Below, piece by piece: positions 10,701 through 22,735 of a stretch of 64,000 bases of DNA. Source of the DNA: Nectonema munidae (lineage: Eukaryota > Nematomorpha > Nectonematoida > Nectonematidae); NCBI GenBank assembly GCA_030549495.1, contig JAUIRK010000889.1, forward strand, positions 1,180,501 to 1,244,500, written 5' to 3'. Position numbers and translations under genes: made by a program. Below the pieces are notes generated by a model. It worked only from the letters and a program-made list of their open reading frames with translations. It was not told where the DNA came from and searched no databases. The first letter of the stretch is position 1. Each line of letters starts with the position of its first letter.

Positions 10701-12031
10701 AAATGAAGTAGTCTATCAGGTACACAACAGGAATTGATGAAAGGTTATTTGATTGATAGAGAAAACAACTGAAAACAAATAACTGAAGATTGGAGAGTTT
10801 ATATGAGTGAATGTAGTCTGAAGGAAAAGAGTCTACTAGACACCCTGCGATGTTTATGTGAAAAAAATGTGATTGATTCAGAGGCGCACATTTTTGAAAT
10901 TATTGGAGGGGCAGACTTTCAAGCGTCTTTCAAAAAAGACAACAAATTTTTCTGAATTCCTACTCCTTTTCTTGTGTATTCTATTTCATTCTTAATTAAG
11001 CATAATGTAAAATTTAAACCCGTCCTATTAAGCTTAACGTCAACAATAAATGAGGACTTATATATAGCTTTCTTTATCACTTCAAATAGATGCGCACCAT
11101 CTCCAAATTATGTGTAGAAAAGGGGTAAAGATACAAATCAACACTAAAAAAATTGGAAATTTTATAGAATGAAAAAAATCATTCATTAATTTTCAGTTGT
11201 TCCTTCTTCTTAAAAAATGAAAAGATGTTTTATTGAGAAAAGTAAATAAAAAAAAACACATCCAAATTAGATAACTTTTCTGAGGTAATTTCTATCAAAA
11301 ATGTAAAACAGAACTAAACTTAGAAAACTTGATATTAGAATTTTTTCATTCTTTTTAGTGTATAAGAATAAGTTTATGTTAGTTAGACTCTCAAAAAATG
11401 GTATAAAATAAAATTGTGCAAACAAAAATCAAACAATAAAATGATTTGCCTTTTATAATAACTTTTAAGGAAAAAAGTCTATCAGAAAAATTTATAGAGC
11501 TTTCAATGAAAACACACCCACGGTACCTTTATTTTACCTTTTACTCAAAATTGAAAAATTTGCTACATAATTAACATAAGAGAGAAAGGAGACAAAATAA
11601 ACCAATAAAGCAATTTTCACTATTTTAAAATGAAACTGCCTGTTCTCAGAATAATTTCAAAATAATAGGAAGCATAAAAAATGAGATAGTTTATTTGATA
11701 TTTTCAAGTTTTTATAAGCAGTTGAAGTAGCTAACCCTTATAGCCGATTTGGTAACGCTTGTATTTTTTACATTTTGTAAGCAATCATAGTATACAAAAA
11801 TGGTAGTTTTCACTTTTCATAAAATTATTTAAGTCTAAGAACACAAAATCATATAAAAACTATTTAAACTAACCTATTTAAATCATTGCGTTTTTTTGAT
11901 TATTTCTGTTTACAAATAAAATTCTGACAGCTGTCATAAATAGATCAAGTACATTTTGTTTCGATATTATATTTTTATTATAATAATCAACAAATTTTCT
12001 TAAAAAAATGGTTTAATTAATTGTACATTGT
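10701..12031. other. AT-rich stretch with a SINE tail fragment
   Basis: A partial GAGGCGCACATTTTTGAAAT end similar to the preceding repeat lies near 10882, and a family A SINE tail (CCCACGGTACCTTTATTTTA) lies at 11518-11537. Otherwise nothing is recognised. Confidence 0.5.
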
Positions 12032-12033
12032 TA

Positions 12034-12125
12034 CACTGAGAGAAATAATTAGTAAAATTTACTAAGAACATTAGTAATCAAAAAATATAAGTTAGTAAAT
12101 ATGCTAGATTAGTAATGTATACTGT
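12034..12125. repeat. Left subterminal TTAGTAAA motif cluster of the EnSpm element
   Basis: Copies and palindromes of TTAGTAAA/TTTACTAA (for example TTAGTAAAATTTACTAA) recur directly behind the left terminus. In plant CACTA elements, subterminal repeats bind the accessory protein; a similar role here is inference. Confidence 0.7.
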
Positions 12126-12611
12126 CCATTGCAACAGAACTTGCATAGATTATTACTTGTCCTTATTTTCATCATACATCACACATGTTTAGAGCATATG
12201 CAATGTTGTCATGCATATATTTATTGCCAGAGCATACTTCGTTTACGCATGCATATATTTATCATACTCCCCCTTTATAATGCATGTAGTTATATGAGTT
12301 TTTTATGTCCTCATTTCCTTCTCAATTTTACTGCTATCTATTTTTGTAGTTCATTTTGCAGCCTTCTTTTTCATTCTTGTTGTTGTTTTTTCTTCAACTC
12401 TACTTTTACTATATCATCCATTCTGATTCAAACACTTGCCACTTGATCTGCTCTCATTAATCCTCCTTGCTACTGCTCCAAAAAACTGATGTTTCTTGCA
12501 ATATTCAATCACAAGCTTTGCTCACGCATTATTGTTTCTTTCTCCATTTTCAATAATACTTTTCGCTAGTGTCATCAACGTTACACTTCATACGATCTCC
12601 TTTTGTAAGAT

Positions 12612-14981
12612 ATGTTTTCGTGCAAATTTTGTTTTTTTCATGTACGTAAGTATAAAGATTTTATAAGTCATGTTTTTGATAAGCATAAAGGTAATGTAGA
12701 TTGTTTTTACTGTAATAAAAAATATGTTCATAAAAAGAGTTTATTCAGGCACATTCATCAAAAACACAGACATAAACAAGACATAATGTCTATTATGACA
12801 ACAGAGGCAGAGTCGTTTGAAACCCCATCATTTTCAGAACTTTTTTTAGGTGATTCAAATTCTATCGCTAGCCCTAAAACTTCTGTTGTGGGTTTAGATT
12901 TAAATGAGTTTGCAAGGTTTTTGTTGACACTAAGAGAAGTGAAAAAAATGCCATTGATACACTTGGAATACATTGTTAGCGAATTAAAAAACTTTATAAA
13001 GCTACATAACAAAATGATTAAAAATGAAATTTTCAAAATAGATTCAAATTTTTTATCTCAGAATAGTTTTATTTTCAATCAAAAAAATACTTTGGATTAT
13101 TGTATTGAAGAGTTGGGTTCTAATTTTCGACTAAATAAGTATGTAAGATCAAAGTCGCGTGTACTCGCAATTCAGTATAATATCGATTGTTATTTATCTC
13201 ACAAAAAACAATGTTATCAATTTGTACCAATTTCAAAAACATTAGAAAGTTTCCTAACTAAAAAAGATATTGTTGAGTACGTTTTACAAGAGTCTATGTC
13301 TACTGATAACATTTTAAAAGATTTTTCAGATTCTGAAGTCTATAAAGATATTAAAATAAGGACTCAACAAAGTAAATTTTTACAAATATTTTTATATTTT
13401 GATGACTTTACTATTTCTAACCCTGTTGGGGTTAAATCAGAAAAGATAAAACTTAGTGTTTTATATTTCACAATAGGTAACTTACCTAAAAGTATTAGAA
13501 CAAATCTAAAATGTATTAATCTTGTTTTAATTTGTTATCGATCTTTATTAAAAAAATTGGTTTTAACAAGGTTTTAAGACCTGTTTTTGAAGATTTGAAA
13601 AAAATAGAAGAGGAAGGCATTAATTTCTGGAAAAATGGTGAAATATTCAATTTGAAGGGATATCTATGTGGTATATTAGGTGATAATTTAGGATCTCATT
13701 CAATTGGTGGTTTTGTAGAATCATTTAACGTTAATCGTTATTGTAGGTTTTGTTTTTTAGACAAAAAACAATTGGAAAAGTATCATAGATGTAATGTACC
13801 TTTATTAAGATCTCCTTCAACTTTCAATCAGAATTTATCAAAAGTAAATGATCAAAAGTGTTCAACCACTTTGGGAGTTAAATATAATAGCATTTTAAAT
13901 TCCCTGAAATTTTTTCATGTCACTGAAAACATGCCTTCTGATATAAGTCATGATATTTTTGAAGGGATCGTTCCGTGGGTAGTGACCGATATTTCTAAAA
14001 GTTTGATTGAAAAATCCTATTTTAACCTTGATACTTTAAATTATCTAGTGCAAAATTATCCATTCACTTCTCTTGATTTAGCTGACAAACCTTGCATGTT
14101 CAAATATATCAACAAAAAAATTAGTATTGTGCAAACCGCTTCACAAAACTGGTGTCTTATTAGATTTCTTCCTATAATTTTACACAAGTTTGTACCAACA
14201 GATATACTAGAATATAAAATTTTGCTCAAGTTATCAGATATTGTTAACTTACTAGTATCTTTTGAAATTGACTTTGCTAGAGTACAATTACTACAAGACT
14301 ATATAGAAGATTTTTTTGATCTATACATTAATATTTATGGTAAAAAAAATACGCCCTAAACTCCACTTTTTACTTCATTATCCTTTACAAATAAAAAAAT
14401 TTGGTCCACTTTGGGGTTTTCAAACGATGAGATTTGAATCCAAACATTTATACTTCAAAGAAATATATCAGAGAACCAAAAATAGATTAAATGTTACGAA
14501 AACTCTAGCTAAACGTCATCAGTATTTGCAGTCAGTTTATTTACTTTCAGAAAACTACTTTACATTTTTTGAACAGCCTAGAAACTTTGAAAAAGTGTCT
14601 TTGGGAAATTTTGAATATGAGATTCAGAAGATTTTAAGAGAAAAGGGATTTGGAAGTTGTATATTAAAGCAAGTTAATTTTTTGATTTATTGTTCTATTA
14701 AGTATTCAAAAGGTCAATGTATTTGCTACAAAAATGCGCACGAAGAATATCCAATTTTTTGCAAAATTAGTCATTGCCTTTTTCAAGAGAATATTCCATT
14801 TATAATATGCTATAAATACTCTACAAAATCATATATAAGGTACGCTAACTGCTATATTATCGAGCCTACAAATATACCAGTACTTTTCAATTTATCTAAC
14901 CTTAAATATCCGCATCCTTTAGAAATTTATACATCAATTGACAACATTGAAGTAATAGTACCTAAATATTTTATTCTATGA
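12612..14981 (+). CDS. EnSpm/CACTA transposase (TNP2-like) with C2H2 N-terminus
   Basis: Three overlapping frames read as one protein of about 780 residues. Residues 1-60 hold C2H2-type zinc fingers (CKFCFFHVRKYKDFISHVF..H and CFYCNKKYVHK..FRHIHQKH), expected to bind DNA. The middle contains GDNLGSHSIGGFVESF with RYCRFCFLDKK and SDISHDIFEGIVPW, typical of the animal CACTA transposase core. The C-terminal part has LHFLLHYPLQIKKFGPLWGF and MRFESKHLYFKE. The frame shifts once inside an A7 run near 13549 and once in an A8 run near 14342; both sides continue the same protein. Either this copy has two small indels or the assembly has homopolymer errors. The ATG at 12612 is the first one in front of the zinc-finger region. 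Confidence 0.85.
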
Positions 14982-15106
14982 AAGTTTATCAACGTATATA
15001 TTTTTAACTTAAATTTTTTTATTTAGTTGATAATAGTGTTTTATTAAATTCAAATATCTTTATTTTATACACTCTTTTTTTTCGCTTTTTGTTTCTTTAT
15101 TGTAGT

Positions 15107-16928
15107 ATGGAATATATTGTGATGACATATAAAAACTCAACAAAAAAAAACAAAGTTCATTTTGAAGCAGATATATCAACAGTTAAAAAGCTTTGTAAAA
15201 ACCAGTTTGATCTTGACGAAAGTTTTCATTTAAAATACTTGGACAGCGATGTTTCGGAGTATATTGATTTGGATGAGGAGTCTTTAAAACAACAACTGCA
15301 TAACAAAATTTTGAAAGTTCTTATTTTAGATAATTTGTCTGAGACATTTAGTGAAAAAACATTGGTTTCTAACTTGTCTGAAAGCAGCAACACTGTCAAT
15401 CAATCAACAGTTTTCAGAAGGTAATTTATTATTCTAAACCTTGATTAATGTTTTTTGTTCAACCTTATCAGTCGTTTACCAAAAGAAAATTTTTGTTTAA
15501 ATGAAAATTACTTGCCGCAAGGATTACTGAACAAATTAAAACAAAAAAAAGAGTTAGATAGAAAAGATATAAAAATGCTAATGGACGCATTATATCTCTA
15601 TGTCACAAACTTTGAAGATGGAATGTAAGTAATTTTTTTATTTAGATTTTTTAAGGAATTTTTTTAATTTTAAGGTATCCAAGCTCAGATATGTATAAAT
15701 CAATAACAAATGGCATTCTCATTCAATATCCTCTACTAACGTCTATACATAGGATGAATTATCAATCTGCATTTGTAAGTTTACTTTTGATTGCTACTTT
15801 TAATTTATACTAAACTTATTATTTAGATTTACTGGAATGAAAAAATTAAATATAAATTCCAAAATGAAAGAAAGAATAAAGATCGAAATTTAGAAATCGT
15901 TGTTGCAAAGAAAAGAAAAAAAAATATGAATGAAATTGAGGAATCAATGGAAAGCTCACTAAACATGGATAATTCATATTTAAAACGAAGAATTATCGTC
16001 AATAAAAGTAGGAATATACTTGATGTTATCAGTCTTTATCCTTCACTGAGAGAACCAATTGAGGTAAGAAATTATTAAAGTTACGGAAATCTTCAAATTA
16101 TTGAGAGGGATCAGATGCAAAACCTTTTTAGATCAAAAAGTTTGTCTATCGGATAATATATGATAGCGCAAAAACATTTTTTAAAACTAATTTAAGCAAA
16201 TGTGTCATTATATCTAAAATATTGATAAAAAAAGCTTCAATTTGTTGATGGGCGTCCCTTTTTATTCAAAATGTCCGTCTAGATTTTAAATTTATAAAAC
16301 TTAATTGAAAAAATTGTATACTTTTATTTAGATTGCAAGAGAGTTTAGAAGAATGAAGTTAACCCAGTTCAATGAATTGGAGTCGTTTTTTTTGGAAAAG
16401 CTGGATCAGTTCGAAGAAGCTATCAGTTTTGTATTTGAAAAAAAGATAACAATAGGAAGCTCGAAGTTTAAGACTTTTTTTGCCTGACTGTGAAAATCGT
16501 ATCATTTTTATAGTTTTAATTAGTATGTATATGCATATTTAAAATTTATAGAATCTCTCGGAGTTTTGTCACTTTTCAAATTAGCATATCTTTTTAATGA
16601 AAATTTATGCGAGTTTTTAACTTTTGAGAATGAAGCCAAAGAAGCAACTTCAATTTCTTTGATTGTGAAGAAAAAAATTGAAACGCTAGAAAAAGATTGT
16701 TTTGCATTGAAAATAGATAGAACACTTCTTTTCAAGACAGATTCATTTTTTAATCTTTTTTTATTGTTTTTCTGCTCACTTTATGTTTTCAATTTAAAAT
16801 ATCCTAAACCACTATATAAAACTATGATATTTGTTCAAGATGTGTTTTTTGATATAAAAAACTCATTTAAAAAGAAAATTATCTCTGTATATTCTGAAAT
16901 AATAAGATACAAAGCAATTTCAAAATAA
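15107..16928 (+). CDS. Second EnSpm gene, SAMD3-like accessory protein, multi-exon
   Basis: Predicted exons with GT-AG borders are 15107-15420, 15472-15624, 15675-15774, 15827-16063, 16332 to about 16497, and 16552-16928. The first four junctions keep the frame. Recognisable blocks are FEADISTVKKLCKNQFDLDE (ubiquitin/PB1-like start), MDALYLYVTNFEDGMYPSSD, LIQYPLLTSIHRMNYQSAF, and in the last exon FCSLYVFNLKYPKPLYKTMI. Proteins with this order are annotated as sterile-alpha-motif-domain-3-like in animal genomes and travel with EnSpm elements. The junction between the last two exons is uncertain: the frame meets a stop at 16495 after a T7 run. The function is unproven; a transposase partner is the usual inference. 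Confidence 0.7.
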
Positions 16929-17074
16929 TTTTTTTTCATATTTTTTCAATAAATTTTCTTTTTTCTTTGATGTTCTTTATCTTTAACCTAAAATCTACAT
17001 TTTAGAGAAGCTTTCAGAATTTGAACTTTTTGCAGCCAAATATTGCTAAAAGTCTTTGTTGAACCTCTCGTTAG

Positions 17075-17208
17075 ATTTACTAATTAAATTGGTAAGATTT
17101 ACCAATTTTTTACACCTTATTTAAAAAATTAGTAAAACTTACCAACTTGATTTGTATGTATAGCCACAGTAAGTATTACTATTTAAATTAGTAAAGTTTA
17201 CTAACTTG
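17075..17208. repeat. Right subterminal motif cluster of the EnSpm element
   Basis: GGTAAGATTTACCAA, TTAGTAAAACTTACCAA and TTAGTAAAGTTTACTAA, all near-palindromic versions of the left-end motif, are spaced through the last ~130 bp before the right terminus. Confidence 0.7.
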
Positions 17209-17717
17209 TTCTCTCAGTGTACTTACAAAATTTAACAATCGAACATTAAAAATAATATCTCTGCTCAAATATTAAGCAAATATAATATTTTTGCTTTTAA
17301 ACTGAATAGCTAGTCAAAATATTCAACTAGTGAAAAAAAATTTATTGACTTGAAAAAATTAAAGTTTTAAAATGTTATAAAATGTAATAAACGTACTGAT
17401 AAAGATTAAAAGTGACCTTTGTTGAAAATTTTTTTAACCCGAGTCTGACAATATTCATTGATATAAAATTGTAACGATTGAAAACTTATTTTCTCTCATT
17501 TAAAAACAAATAAATTTTCATTTTTGCAAAATGTTTTGTGTATTGATGGAACTAAATTTATACCAAAAATCTCTGTGATTAATTTGAATAGCTGAACTTT
17601 GGTATCATGAAAAAAGGTTCTTAAAATATTGAACTTATATTCCGCTAAAAACTAGTGTCTAATGAGATAAAATAGAATTATTTTTAATTTCACTCTAAAT
17701 ACAAATTAGAGAGAAGC

Positions 17718-18671
17718 AGTGGCGTATCCAGAAAAAAAGTTTATATGGGGGGGGGGGGGGGGGGGGGGGCACAATTTAAAAACTTAAAAAACTAGAACAA
17801 CATTATTTATACTTTCTTGATCATTTCATTGAAGAAATTTTCCAAAACTAATATCGCATAAGGTGCATGGGGGAACCATGAGGTACTTGGGGAATGAGAT
17901 AGGAGAGGTTAAACAAGAGAAGAGAGCTTGAATGAAAGAGAGAATGAATTGAGTTTTAGCAGAGAATGAATGAGAGAAGAGAGCTTGAGTGATTGAGTTT
18001 TAGCAGAGAAAGGGGAAGAGAAAAACAGAGAAGGAGACAGAATGAGAAATAGAATCACTGTGGCAGAAGATGAGGAAATCTAATGGATCATCAACATGTG
18101 CTTGCTCAAAAATACTACAAGGAAACACTGTGATAAACATTGCTTACTTTTTGTGTGCATATTGAAACAATGGATTATTATTATCGTCTGTAAAATATGT
18201 TTGATAGGAATTTCATAAACATTATCATCTATTTGAATGATCATACATTCTATAAAGCGATCATCATACATGTTTTATAAACAAGCAGCAACTTTTACTA
18301 TTACTAGATATAGATACATTACTTAGATAAAAAGTTTCTTTTTGAGATGAGCTGTCACATTTAAAACAATTTTTACATGTTTGATTGATTTTCATAAAAA
18401 ATTATCATGACCACTAAATTCAACATCCTTGAAAATGGGTATATATGTGTAAAAAACTTTATATAATTATTTAGATAAAAAGTTTCTTTTTTGAAATGAG
18501 CTGTCAAATAATATAAGTCAATTTTTTGACAAGTTTGTTTGATTTTGATAAAAAAAAATGGACATCACCACTGAATTCAGCATTGTTGAAATATATATGT
18601 AACATCAAATATATTTATAAAAACTTATTAATATTTGAAAAAAATAGGGGGGGGGGGGGGGCACTTTACGG
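17718..18671 (+). repeat. Dispersed repeat with G-runs and ~147-bp internal tandem units
   Basis: It begins CAGTGGCGTATCCAG (hAT-like end) followed by 23 consecutive G (17747-17769) and ends in 15 G (18647-18661) plus CACTTTACG. Within it, 17994-18214 matches 4071-4305. Two ~147-bp units start AGATAAAAAGTTTCTTTTT (about 18326 and 18473). The right part matches 47938-48500 inverted. No coding capacity. The matching right end is not identified, so hAT membership is tentative. Confidence 0.65.
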
Positions 18672-20512
18672 TGCCTGGTCAAAACGTCCGAAACCGAAAC
18701 GTCCGAAAACCAAAACGTCCGAAATCAAAAGGTCCGAAAATTAGATTAACAGTAAAAGGGAAACCTTTCAAGTGAATTATTCATTTTAAAGAATGTTTTT
18801 TTGCGTGCATTTGTATCTTTACTTAGAATTTATTGGAAGAGACAATTTAGTGCAGCAAAGTTAAATTTTGGACAAAAGCTGATAGGCCTGTAGTTCGAAG
18901 GAAGTTCTGAATTCAAGTTTTTATGTATGGGGACTATTAATGCAGTTTTCCAGGCATTTGGTAAGATACCTTCTTTTAAGGAAAGGTTGAACAACTTTGC
19001 AATTGGGAATGCCAAATGAAAGGCCAGTTCTTTTAAAATAAATGGGTGCAGGTTGTCGATGCGAGGCGATTTATCAGCTCCAAGGTTGCATTTTTCAAAC
19101 ACAAGTTCCTCACTGATTACAATGTTTTCCATCGGTGGGTGGTGATGTTGTAGCTTTAAAGTTTTTTGATAACTACCTTGAGACTCTGTGAAGACAGAAG
19201 AAAAATATTTACTGAATGTTTCTGCAATTTCAGTTTCGGAATTTATGCGAATTCCATTTGTGTCAATTATAGTCTTGATCGTATGGCATGTTTTTTTAGA
19301 GTTGATATAACTCCAAAATCTTTTAGGCTTCTCTTTAATGTTTTTTAAAATGTTTCTTTCAAAGGAACGCTTTGCTCTTCTTGTTTCTTGTCTTAACTGA
19401 TTTGATATTTTCTTTAGCTCCAACAAAGTTTCAGTATTTTTGTACATTTTTTAAACAGTTTTTCCTTTCTTTTGTGTAAAGACATCGTTAAGCTGTTTAT
19501 ATAAGGATTTAGTTTCTTCTTTTGTGGCTTTAAGGGTATATACTCGGCGATCGATTGGTGCATCACTTTTATAAAATCTTCATAAAAGTCTGAAAAAGAA
19601 CATGCATCGTAAAGATTCCAATTTATGTTGGAGAGATACTCTCTAATTTTGTTGTGCTTACCTGATTGAACATCCAGTTTGGTGGTTATAGGAGACGAAG
19701 ATTTGATGAATCGATACAGACTAAACTTCATAGAGTAATGATCACTCCCACTCAATACTGGCAACATGGAGAAATTTGTAATATCAGAGGGATTGTTTGT
19801 AATTAGAAGATCTAGTATACTTTCCTTTGCAGAATGGTGAAATCTTGTTGTATCATGAATTAATTGAAACAAGTTGTTAGAAGCTAAGCATTCCACAAAT
19901 TTTGTTAAAGAAGAATTCTTACCTGAAGTTAGCTCTTTTGAACTCCAAGAAATAGAAGGATAATTAAAATCTCCAATCAAAACGAGAGTTAATTTAGGGA
20001 ATAAGTCAAGAAAGGATGAGAAAAGACGAAGTATTTCTTGAGTAGATTGAGCAATGTTCTTTTTCGAAGTTCTGTGAACTAAAAATAAGTTATTTGTTTT
20101 TTCACGATGTTAATCAATGTCTCTATGCAAAGTTTCATGTTCTGCTTGTCTGCACAAACATTAGAATTATAGACACTGAAATATGGACCAAACTTTTCAA
20201 TATAATTTAAAAAAGCTTATTTTATATCAAAATTACATTTGTTTTTGTTGGAACTACATATTACAAACTTTGATGAGTAATAGCGTGTTGAAATTATGCA
20301 AAGCTTTAGTTCGTTATCAGATAGATAAGTTCGACATGAAATACTTGAAAACAAGAAATCAAACAGGCATGAATGATTATACTAAAAAATTTCGTTTTGT
20401 GAGGTTATGATTTCTAGACGTTTTTGTTTTCGGATGTTTTGAATTTCGGAGGTTTTGGTTATGAGCGTTTTCGTTTTGGACGTTTTAGTTTTTGGACGTT
20501 CGGACGTTTTTA
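18672..20512. mobile_element. Element with GTCCGAAA-type inverted ends enclosing a LINE fragment
   Basis: At the left, AAACGTCCGAAA-type words repeat four times (18675-18740). At the right, their complements (TTTCGGACGTTTT variants) repeat from about 20410 to 20512. The two clusters form an imperfect inverted repeat around a LINE fragment. This is the layout of a non-autonomous DNA element with subrepeat-rich termini. The family is unknown to me and the exact ends are not fixed. Confidence 0.55.
18830..20165 (-). pseudogene. CR1/Jockey-group LINE fragment, endonuclease plus start of RT
   Basis: Frames at 19980-19414 and 19447-18830 are consecutive. The endonuclease part has LVLIGDFNYPSISWSS, the conserved LDLLITNNPSDITNFS and SGSDHYSMKFSL with the catalytic SDH. 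The linker reads KEKPKRFWSYINSKK. The RT start reads DNLHPFILKEL, KEGILPNAWKTALIVPIHK and SNYRPISF. It then stops: the catalytic part of the reverse transcriptase and the 3' end are missing. LINE copies are usually cut at the 5' end, so loss of the 3' part is unusual. One frame shift lies near 19430. Confidence 0.85.
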
Positions 20513-20539
20513 AGACTAAAGGGTTAAAATATGTTTAAT

Positions 20540-21860
20540 ATATGAATTTTGCTCACTTGTTTCGAAAACGTAAAAAGGAAAAATTAGTGAAACTAAACTG
20601 CTTTAACAGAGTATATTTGAATTTATCGAACTTAATTTTCGCAGTAAGAATGTTATATATCAATATTAAAAGTGTTAGTAATAGATTGATACTTTATTTT
20701 GAATTTTTAATTTTAAATAGTTAAAGTACATGTTGGCTTATATCTTTTTAAAGGTGCAAAAAAGAAAACTTAGTCAAATATAACTGCAAAAAAAGTATAT
20801 TGAGAAAGAATATGTTCATATTAAGAATAGCTACAAATAAATCATTGAATGTGACAAAACTTAGAACCAATAAATGTTTTTCAATAAAGCTAAATAAATT
20901 GAAAACGTTAATGTAAAGTAGTATATTTAAAAAAATACATGCAATAATTGCCATTTCATTTCTAAACTCCAAAATATATTATATGACAAAAAACTGCTAT
21001 AGAGTATATTGAGAAATTGTACATGTTTAGTAAGGCCTGGTGCTAAAACAGATAAAAATTAATGATGATTAAAAACTATAAAGTAGTATATATACAGTAA
21101 AATATCATGTTGGTCTTTTTTTTTCTTAAACAAAAAAGAAAAATTATTTATAAAAAACTGCTAAAGCCATTTTATTACAAAAAATTACATTCTTTATTTT
21201 AACATTCTGTAAAGTAAATTTTAATTTTAATGACACTAAACAAATTTTAAATGCATTAGGGTATAAAAAATACATTTTGTCCCATTTCTTTCTGAAAAGC
21301 AACAAGAAATTTTATTGATGCAAAACTTCTAGAAAAGTATATCGTGGAAGAACATGTTTATAAAAAAATTAATGATGATACAAAACTAATTTAAAGTATT
21401 ATATGAAAAATATACGTTTTGGGCCTTTTTTTTCTAAAACAAAAAAAGTGTATTAGTGATACAAAACCGCTATAGAGTATATTGAGAAATTACATGTTTA
21501 TAAAGCCTGCTCTAAAACAAATGAAAAAAATTAATGATGATAACTAATTTAAAGTAGTATGATTTAAAGGAATACATCTTGGCCCATTACTTTCTAAAAC
21601 AAAAAATAAAAATTCGTGATAAAAAACTGCTAAAGAGTATATTGAAAAAGAATATGTTTAGTAAGCATCCTTTGAAACAAATGAAATAAACTAATTATGA
21701 TTTAGAATCTAATAATAAATAGTATATATATAAAAATACATGTGGCCTCATTTCGTTCTAAAAATAAAAAATATCAATTAGTGATGACAAAGCTTATTTT
21801 TTAAAAATTGACATGTTCAGTAAACTTGTCTCTAAAAAAACAAGAGAAAACTATTTCACA
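20540..21860. repeat. Diverged AT-rich satellite, ~160-bp unit
   Basis: AAAACTGCTATAGAGTATATT and variants recur at about 20988, 21152, 21320, 21463 and 21624, with TTTCTAAAACAAAAAA and AATTAATGATGATA blocks between them. Roughly seven to eight units are present, with clear divergence. No frame is maintained. Confidence 0.7.
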
Positions 21861-22276
21861 AAGCAAAATATACCATATTTTCTTGATTATTTTTCTATTT
21901 TAAAAAAATAAGATAGTAAAATGTACAGAAAATTGTTTAAATATATTTTAATTAAATGAATTAATACCTTTCTGAAGTTTAAAACTTAAAAATAAATATA
22001 TTATACAAATATGTTAATTTTTAAAATGTGAAATATTCTTACCTTTGCATTGTCTTTTATAATGGCCATATTTATGCCAATTGTGACATTTTTTTTTAAT
22101 TCTTTAGTATTGTTAATTCTTAAATAATAAATACACATATTTAGTGCTCATTTTTTGAACAAATGAAAGCTTACACAATAATTTTTTTAGAATTGAATTG
22201 AAACATTTTATTCTGTAAAAAAATTAATGATATAACAAGAAATAAACACATTTTGAAATCTTCTTATTATTAACAT
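21861..22276. other. AT-rich stretch, nothing recognised
   Basis: No feature that I can support in this stretch between the satellite and the hairpin repeat. Confidence 0.5.
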
Positions 22277-22373
22277 ACTAGCCGGTCCCGTGGTCGTTTC
22301 TCGCTGGGTAGTGTGTATATTGAGTTGCTAATTCAAATTCGCTTCGCTCGAAACGACCACGGGACTGGCTAGT
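22277..22373. repeat. 24-bp-arm hairpin, CTAGCCGGTCCCGTGG family
   Basis: ACTAGCCGGTCCCGTGGTCG (22277) pairs with CGACCACGGGACTGGCTAGT (ending 22373), with one mismatch over 24 bp. CTGGGTA(G/A)TGTGTAT(A/T)TTGAG repeats inside and just after the hairpin. A related sequence lies at 55466-55510, also next to a minisatellite and the shared string TAGGATTCT. A Helitron-like terminus is possible but not shown. Confidence 0.6.
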
Positions 22374-22545
22374 TTTTTTTTGTTTAGGCTACGCTCTAAA
22401 CATAGGATTCTGGGTAATGTGTATTTTGAGTTGCTAATAGTGTTATATGTTATGGTGGTCAGTTTTTAGAATATTTGTATCTTTTCTGTGTATTTTTCTA
22501 TTACACCATATAAAAATACACAGAAAAGATATTTCACCCAATCAC

Positions 22546-22735
22546 AATGCTTCAAGTGACACTCAGACTACAGATATATTAACTCATCACACATATAAAA
22601 CATATAAATAATTTCAACCAATCAGAATGCTTCAATAGACAAACACAAAAACATACTCATCACACCATATAAAAATACAGATAAAACATATATATAAATA
22701 ATTTCAACCAATCAGAATGCTTCCAGCGACACTAG
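22546..22735 (+). promoter_or_regulatory. Three CCAAT-containing direct repeats upstream of the acidic gene
   Basis: CCCAATCACAATGCTTCAAG (about 22547), then ACCAATCAGAATGCTTCAAT and ACCAATCAGAATGCTTCCAG lie about 70-90 bp apart. GCCAATAAG (near 22788) and an inverted GATTGGTTGATGG (near 22829) follow. CCAAT is the NF-Y core. The cluster ends about 70 bp before the ATG at 22902. That they drive the gene is inference. Confidence 0.5.

Larger units (their letters stand above)
12034..17219 (+). mobile_element. CACTA/EnSpm transposon, near-complete, two genes
   Basis: The element opens CACTGAGAGAA at 12034 and closes TTCTCTCAGTG at 17219, a perfect 11-bp inverted repeat. It is flanked on both sides by TA (12032-12033, 17220-17221), read as a 2-bp target duplication. 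It is 5186 bp long. Inside are a TNP2-like transposase gene and a second multi-exon gene, both on the plus strand, with palindromic TTAGTAAA motifs under each end. Apart from two homopolymer-associated frame changes it looks young and possibly autonomous. Confidence 0.9.
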
